From contig JANWWI010000009.1 in assembly GCA_025056355.1 (NCBI GenBank), positions 1 to 64,000 of the forward strand: 64,000 nucleotides of DNA, in the 5' to 3' direction. Within the stretch, counting starts at the first letter, position 1. The number at the start of each line of letters is the position of its first letter. The position numbers and the translations under genes were made by a program. Shown piece after piece: positions 59,399-64,000 of the stretch. The stretch is from Casimicrobiaceae bacterium (GTDB lineage Bacteria; Pseudomonadota; Gammaproteobacteria; Burkholderiales; Casimicrobiaceae). The notes beneath the pieces were generated by a model. The model worked only from the letters and a program-made list of their open reading frames with translations. It had not been told where the DNA came from and did no database searches.

Positions 59399-59898
59399 TG
59401 GGCATTGCAGACGCCGTTCGGTCTCGACCGCACATCCGTCTACGTGTTGCGCGCGAGGACGACCTCGAGGCGATGAACCGCCTCGCGCTGCGCGCCAAGG
59501 CGCATTGGGGCTATGACGAGGACGAGCTCGCCCGCTGGCGTGATGCGATCGAGGTGCGGGCCAACACCGTGCGTGAATGGCCTACGTTCGTCGCCGAAGC
59601 GGAAGGCGGGCTGGTCGGCTTTGTGCAAATGAACCCCGCGCAGACACGATGGGCGCTCGATGCGCTCTGGGTCGAGCCCGATCGCATGGGCCAGGGCATC
59701 GGGCGGCGGTTGCTTTCCCACGCGTGTCGCATGGCAGCGGCGGCCGGTCAGCGCGTGCTCTCGATTGATGCCGACCCGAACGCCGTGGCGTTCTATGTGC
59801 GGATGGGTGCACGAGCAGTCGGCTACGTACCTGCGCCGCTTACAAACGACCCCGAACGAGTGCGACCACAGTTCCTGATCGAGACTGTGGCCTCGTGA
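59398..59898 (+). CDS. GNAT-family N-acetyltransferase
   Basis: About 166 residues. The acetyl-CoA site is LWVEPDRMGQGIGRRLLSHA, and IDADPNAVAFYVRMGARAVGYV follows, as in GNAT enzymes. The ATG at 59398 overlaps the previous stop codon; GTG 59395 is also possible. Substrate unknown. Confidence 0.88.
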   Translation: MGIADAVRSRPHIRLRVAREDDLEAMNRLALRAKAHWGYDEDELARWRDAIEVRANTVREWPTFVAEAEGGLVGFVQMNPAQTRWALDALWVEPDRMGQGIGRRLLSHACRMAAAAGQRVLSIDADPNAVAFYVRMGARAVGYVPAPLTNDPERVRPQFLIETVAS

Positions 59899-60060
59899 CA
59901 ACCCGGGCTGGCTGCATTGGACGCTTCAATCAGTCCGGAGCCGCCGTCCGCCTGCCGTGACAAGCACTCTCGTCAGAACCCTCGCCCGCGGCACGCCGAC
60001 GCGCCACGAGTCGACGGCGGGTGGCTTACCGTATCCGTGGGGCACGCAATGGTGCACCAA

Positions 60061-60090
60061 GAAAAACGCCCAACCGATCAAGGTTGGGCG
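60061..60090 (-). terminator. Rho-independent terminator of tRNA-Ala
   Basis: On the minus strand CGCCCAACC pairs perfectly with GGTTGGGCG around a 6-base loop and is followed by TTTTTC. It lies 9 bases after the tRNA-Ala 3' end and would also guard against antisense read-through from the GNAT gene. Confidence 0.88.
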
Positions 60091-60098
60091 TGCCAGGG

Positions 60099-60174
<76 letters not shown>

Positions 60175-60186
60175 GAGACAATCGAA

Positions 60187-60921
60187 TTATAGGCTTGCCT
60201 CTGGAAGGGCGTGAAAACCTGATGTTGCGTTCCAGGCAAGCAAGGCCCGCGGTTGTTGCCAGTCGGTCAGCACGTGGCGCTCGCCGATTCCTGGTACTTC
60301 GAAGCGACCCGGGCGATGTGTATGGCCGTGAATCAAGCAGCGCACGCGAGCCTCGCGCATCGCGCGCGCGATGGCTGTCGGATGGGCATCGAGGATGTGA
60401 AGGGCGGTTTGACCGGTGCGCGCCTTGTACCGCTCGCTTCGCGCGCGCATCGTTTCGGCAAGCCGCTGCCGCGCCCCCTTGGGTAGGGTCGCCACGAAAG
60501 CCGCAAAAAGCCGACTGCGCAGAATCGGCCGTAGCCGTTGGTAGCGACGGTCATCCGTGCATAGCTCATCGCCGTGCAAGAGCAGGACGCGTTCGTGGCC
60601 GAGATCAATCGTGATCCGCTCGGGAAGCAGTTCCATACGAGCGGCGGCGGCAAAGCGCTCGCCGAGCAGGAAATCGCGGTTGCCGCGCAGCAGGTGAAGC
60701 TTGACGCCGGTTGCCGCGAGTGCGGCAAAGTCGCCGGCCACGGAGCGTGCATACGCGTCCCAGTCGAGTTGGTCGTCTCCGAGCCAATAGTCGAATAGAT
60801 CGCCCAGAACATACAGGTGATCGAGTTCACGCGCTGGTCCGGCCAGGAAGCCTCTGAAGCGGGCGTCGGTCGATGGATCCGCGGCGCTCAGGTGGAGGTC
60901 GGAGATGAAAGCGACGCGCAT
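60187..60921 (-). CDS. lpxH: UDP-2,3-diacylglucosamine diphosphatase
   Basis: A 244-residue metallophosphoesterase with SDLHLS, GDLFDYWLGDD, GNRDFLLG, HGDELC and HGHTHRPG motifs holding the metal ligands. It makes lipid X in lipid A synthesis, at the membrane surface. It lies 22 bases after ppiB, a common betaproteobacterial order, and ends 12 bases before the tRNA. Confidence 0.95.
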   Translation of the reverse strand: MRVAFISDLHLSAADPSTDARFRGFLAGPARELDHLYVLGDLFDYWLGDDQLDWDAYARSVAGDFAALAATGVKLHLLRGNRDFLLGERFAAAARMELLPERITIDLGHERVLLLHGDELCTDDRRYQRLRPILRSRLFAAFVATLPKGARQRLAETMRARSERYKARTGQTALHILDAHPTAIARAMREARVRCLIHGHTHRPGRFEVPGIGERHVLTDWQQPRALLAWNATSGFHALPEASL

Positions 60922-60943
60922 GCGTGGTTGCGTCGTGACGCAA

Positions 60944-61453
60944 CTACAAAACGGTTGCGCGCTTGATCACCACGTCTTCGACCGGAACGTCATTGTGCGG
61001 GCCGACGCGGGTCGTGGCGACGGCGCGGATCCGATCGACCACGTCCATCCCTTCCACGACTCGGCCGAAGACCACGTAGCCCCAGCCGGTGCCGGCTTCC
61101 TCCTTGAAATCGAGGAACGCGTTGTCGACGACGTTGATGAAGAACTGGCAACTCGCCGAATGGGGCTCGCTGGTGCGAGCCATCGCGATCGTTCCTCGGG
61201 CGTTGCGAAGCCCCGCGGCCGAGGAAACCTTGCCTTCGTGCGGGATGGGGGGGCGCGTTGGCTTTTTGTGCATGCCCGGGGTGAAGCCGCCGCCCTGGAT
61301 CACGAAGTCGCGAATCACGCGATGAAAAATCGTGCCGTCGTAGTGGCCCGAGCGCACATACTCGAGAAAGTTGGCCGCGGTCTTCGGCGCGCCGAGCTCG
61401 TCGATTTCAAGCGTGATTGAGCCTAAGGAGGTTTGAAGGCGAACGCGTGCCAC
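60944..61453 (-). CDS. ppiB: Peptidyl-prolyl isomerase, cytoplasmic cyclophilin
   Basis: A 169-residue cyclophilin with GSITLEIDELGAPKTAANFLEYV, FHRVIRDFVIQGGGF, CQFFIN and GWGYVVFGRVVEGMDVVD. No signal peptide. It speeds proline isomerisation in folding. Tandem with the exported paralogue 26 bases upstream. Confidence 0.94.
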   Translation of the reverse strand: MARVRLQTSLGSITLEIDELGAPKTAANFLEYVRSGHYDGTIFHRVIRDFVIQGGGFTPGMHKKPTRPPIPHEGKVSSAAGLRNARGTIAMARTSEPHSASCQFFINVVDNAFLDFKEEAGTGWGYVVFGRVVEGMDVVDRIRAVATTRVGPHNDVPVEDVVIKRATVL

Positions 61454-61479
61454 AGTCAGTTCCTTTCACGGCGCGGCGA

Positions 61480-62133
61480 TCAGGGCGTGAGGATCGTGGC
61501 TCTTTCGATCACGATCGGCGTCTTCGGCACGTCGGTCGGGAAGGGACCGCCTGCCCCGGTCGGAATTTCCGCCATTTTGTCAACCACATCCATGCCTGAG
61601 ACGACGCGTCCGAATGCCGTGTAGCCCCAGCCGAAGCGGGCGCAACCCGGTACCGGGTTGGGCACTTTGCAGGGCGGCGGGATTTGCGCTTGAGCCGCGC
61701 TGTGATTCAAAAAGGCGTTGTCTTTGAAGTTGATGAAAAACTGGGCCGTGGCCGAATGCGGATCGGCCGTTCGAGCCATCGCGATGGTGCCACGATCATT
61801 TTTGAGGCCGGCTTTTTCGGCTTGTTCACCTTCGTTGACGATGGGCGCCCGGGTCGGTTTGGCTTTGAGATCTCGGTCATAGCCACCGCCTTGAGCCATG
61901 AAGTCTTTGATGACCCGGTGAAAGACCGTGCCGTCATAGTGGCCCGAACGCACGTATTCGAGAAAGTTGTCGACCGTCTTGGGCGCTGCCGCGCGGTCGA
62001 GTTCGAGCACGATCGTGCCCAAGGACGTCTTGAGTTCAACCCGGGGTTTCGAGGGACTCTGAGCTTGCGCGAGGCTTGTCGACAAGCTGATCAGGACGAC
62101 GGCAAACACAAACAGCGAGAAACGCGTCAACAT
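61480..62133 (-). CDS. ppiA: Peptidyl-prolyl isomerase, exported cyclophilin
   Basis: A 217-residue cyclophilin with signal peptide MLTRFSLFVFAVVLISLSTSLAQA. Core motifs are FHRVIKDFMAQGGGY, ATAQFFINFKDN and GWGYTAFGRVVSGMDVVD. Relative to PpiB it has an insertion of about 20 residues (near 155-175) with two Cys, PPPCKVPNPVPGCARF, which probably form a disulfide. The ATG at 62133 begins the signal peptide. Confidence 0.92.
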   Translation of the reverse strand: MLTRFSLFVFAVVLISLSTSLAQAQSPSKPRVELKTSLGTIVLELDRAAAPKTVDNFLEYVRSGHYDGTVFHRVIKDFMAQGGGYDRDLKAKPTRAPIVNEGEQAEKAGLKNDRGTIAMARTADPHSATAQFFINFKDNAFLNHSAAQAQIPPPCKVPNPVPGCARFGWGYTAFGRVVSGMDVVDKMAEIPTGAGGPFPTDVPKTPIVIERATILTP

Positions 62134-62197
62134 GGCAATCGAGAGAGCAAGGAAAAAAAGGACTCTGCGTGTCAAAGCATGGGCTTGCGGGCCCCCG

Positions 62198-63472
62198 CTA
62201 CGGAAGGCTTGCCGATTCGTGCACGATGTGCCAGACGCCGCCGCGGCGTTGCCAATATTGGCGGACGCGATCACGATGATGCCCGATCGAGCGGTCGAAG
62301 CTCATCAGCACGACATCGGGCTCGCCGGCGAAGCCAAGCGCGGTAACGTTGGTCAGCGCGATGGGGCCGGCCGGGAGGTGGATCGCCGGAACCTTGCGTG
62401 ACACCGGGACCACGCGTGGAGCTTGAGCCGCTTGCGAGACGCGCTCGTGACCTTCATAGTGCCGGGCGATCCGTGAGGCATCGCGCGAGAGGAAATCGAC
62501 GCGCCAGCGCTCGAAGGCGGCTAGAACGCCCTGCGCGGCGCGAGATGCCGCCTCCGGTTCGACCCACTGCAGCGATTCGCCCACGATGATCGGCGTGCGG
62601 CCAGGGGTGATCCAGCGGCGCAGTTTTTCCAGATCGGCGTTCGAGACCACGATGCAGCCGTCGCTTGCGCGCGGGGCACGCGCAAACGTGCTCGCCGGGG
62701 TGCCGTGCAACCAGATGCCGCTGCCCGTGCGTCCGAGGCGGTGATCCCAAGGACTGGGAAAATCGATTTCGTAGGCACCATCCCCGTAGAAGTCGTTGAG
62801 ACGTTCGCGCGGCACTTCGCCGACCAGAAAATAGGTGCCGGTCGGTGTGCGTTTGTCGCCTTCGCGCGTTTTCCCGAGCCCCGCTTTGCCGACGCTTGCA
62901 TAAAAGTCGGCGATCACGGTGAGTCGTCCCCCGCGATGTTCGAGCACATACAGTCGCGAGCGACTCGCATCCACGGCGAAGACATGGTTGACGTCGCCAG
63001 CGATCCGAAGCGCTTCAGCGGGCACCCGATGACGCGGCACGCCCTCCTGAACAGAGGCCAGCCGGGCCCGTGCCTCGGCGCGTAGTTCCTGAACGGCTTC
63101 GGCCCCGCTTTGCGTCGTCGGACGGCGGGTCGGAAAAGCCGTCGGGACGACCACTTGCGCGGAGAGCAGGGACGCAGGAACGCTTCCGAGTTCGGTGAGT
63201 GGGCGCGTACGCGCTGCAAGCAAATCGCCCTTGATCAGATGCGCGAGTCGGTAATTCGGGTAGCGCTCGATCAGCCCATCGATCAGGCGCTCGGCCTCCC
63301 GGAGGCGACCGGCCCGCAAGTGGGCGAGCGATTGAGCCAGGGTCGCTTCGATTGTGTTGGAGGAGGAGGGGGCATTTGATGCCGCTAGAGCGGTTGGCAC
63401 GAACAGCGCGACCGCGCTCGCGGCGATCAACGAAGCCGCGAACCGAGCAGCACGGGAAGCCTCAATCGGCAT
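62198..63472 (-). CDS. L,D-transpeptidase (YkuD/ErfK type)
   Basis: A 424-residue exported protein: signal peptide (about 1-30), a TPR-like helical region (LRAGRLREAERLIDGLIERYP), the catalytic YkuD domain (about 140-285) with HGTP and SDGCIVVSN (catalytic Cys, His), and a C-terminal NTF2-like domain (about 300-424, ending WHIVHESAS). It cross-links peptidoglycan or anchors proteins to it. The ATG at 63472 is chosen for the signal peptide. The NTF2-like gene upstream is probably in the same operon. Confidence 0.88.
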   Translation of the reverse strand: MPIEASRAARFAASLIAASAVALFVPTALAASNAPSSSNTIEATLAQSLAHLRAGRLREAERLIDGLIERYPNYRLAHLIKGDLLAARTRPLTELGSVPASLLSAQVVVPTAFPTRRPTTQSGAEAVQELRAEARARLASVQEGVPRHRVPAEALRIAGDVNHVFAVDASRSRLYVLEHRGGRLTVIADFYASVGKAGLGKTREGDKRTPTGTYFLVGEVPRERLNDFYGDGAYEIDFPSPWDHRLGRTGSGIWLHGTPASTFARAPRASDGCIVVSNADLEKLRRWITPGRTPIIVGESLQWVEPEAASRAAQGVLAAFERWRVDFLSRDASRIARHYEGHERVSQAAQAPRVVPVSRKVPAIHLPAGPIALTNVTALGFAGEPDVVLMSFDRSIGHHRDRVRQYWQRRGGVWHIVHESASLP

Positions 63473-63492
63473 CGGCTGGCCTGTGCCCCTGA

Positions 63493-64000
63493 TCAACCCG
63501 TTCGCTCGCTCACGATGAGCCATTGGCCACCCTCATTGACCAAGCGGAGGGTCTTGCGCGAGTTGGTCTTCAGAAGGTCGGATTGATAAGACTGGCGGAA
63601 TGTGACGGTGGCTTGCGTCGGGCTGGTGAAAGTCACCTCCGGCGCATACACAGCGACTTTGATCGAACGCGGTTTCGTAAGCCGTTCGCGGCGCCGCTCC
63701 GCCCAGACGGCACGGCTGCTCCCATCTTCGGGTCTGAAGTTCTTTGAGTAGGCCGCCAGGTAACTCTCCACATCTTGCCGCGACCAGTGGTTGGCCCACG
63801 CATTCACTGCGGCAAGTACGGGGGCCGGATCCAGCGCAGCGGCACCGCTGGCTGGCGCAGGGGCACTGGGCGTTGAGGCGGCGCCGCCTGAGGCAGTGGC
63901 CGAAGCGGCTGCGGGCGCTGCCGAGGCAACGGGGGCAGGTGCTGAGGGGGCTTTGGTCGTGGCGCCCGGCTGGGCACCTGCCTGCCCCGCGTTGGAGACT
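63493..64000 (-). CDS. NTF2-like domain protein (partial, N-terminus off the window)
   Basis: The frame is open from the stop at 63493 to the right edge, 168 codons. An Ala/Pro/Ser-rich linker (about the first 60 codons seen) leads to an NTF2/SnoaL-like domain: VNAWANHWSRQDVESYLAAYS, KVAVYAPEV and ATVTFRQSYQSDLLK to QWLIVSE. It is the same kind of domain as the L,D-transpeptidase C-terminus. The missing N-terminus may hold TPR repeats and a signal peptide. Confidence 0.8.
   Translation of the reverse strand, partial: VSNAGQAGAQPGATTKAPSAPAPVASAAPAAASATASGGAASTPSAPAPASGAAALDPAPVLAAVNAWANHWSRQDVESYLAAYSKNFRPEDGSSRAVWAERRRERLTKPRSIKVAVYAPEVTFTSPTQATVTFRQSYQSDLLKTNSRKTLRLVNEGGQWLIVSERTG

Overview
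The window is high-GC DNA from what looks like an autotrophic, sulfur-oxidising proteobacterium, most likely a betaproteobacterium. Support comes from an alpha-carboxysome locus with form IA RuBisCO, a complete set of Calvin-cycle genes, a full sox thiosulfate-oxidation operon with soxCD, a Nudix/ThiE-like fusion of the kind common in Betaproteobacteria, and Gram-negative envelope genes (lpxH, secDF, MacA/FtsX-type efflux, L,D-transpeptidase). The species cannot be named from the sequence alone.

Layout. (1) 1-7265: two small secreted or membrane proteins, then a minus-strand efflux locus (HlyD-type adaptor, LolD/MacB-type ATPase, two FtsX-type permeases) with an MscS channel gene inside it, preceded by a DprE2-like reductase. 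(2) 7670-13136: an unknown secreted protein, a DprE1-like FAD oxidase, glmS and pyruvate kinase. (3) 13226-25137: a CbbR-type regulator divergent from cbbL-cbbS-csoS2-csoSCA-csoS4A-csoS4B-csoS1-acRAF, then a tiny basic ORF with a near-terminal Trp (possible McdB-like protein), a Nudix/ThiE fusion and a SulP transporter that is a candidate bicarbonate importer. (4) 25546-37498: a second CbbR-type regulator divergent from cbbY-rpe-fbp-prk-tkt-gph-gap-pgk-(rhodanese)-fba-(redoxin). (5) 37511-46914: a DUF3617-like protein, TcdA, then soxR-soxC-D-Y-Z-A-X-B and a SoxW-like thioredoxin behind a promoter with an embedded palindromic operator, followed by tRNA-Leu. (6) 47448-50131: a PQQ-type sugar dehydrogenase with dockerin-like repeats and a multiply frameshifted pseudogene. 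(7) 50200-64000: queA-tgt-yajC-secD-secF-dedA, an ArsB/NhaD-type transporter, small enzymes, tRNA-Ala, lpxH, two cyclophilins, an L,D-transpeptidase and a truncated NTF2-like gene.

How it works together. Sox proteins oxidise thiosulfate or other reduced sulfur in the periplasm and supply electrons. SulP probably brings in inorganic carbon. Carbonic anhydrase CsoSCA and RuBisCO act inside the alpha-carboxysome, and the second cbb operon regenerates ribulose-1,5-bisphosphate and handles by-products (CbbY, phosphoglycolate phosphatase). The carboxysome set here is lean: one CsoS1, a short CsoS2, and no CbbQ/CbbO, CsoS1D, bacterioferritin or McdA in the window.
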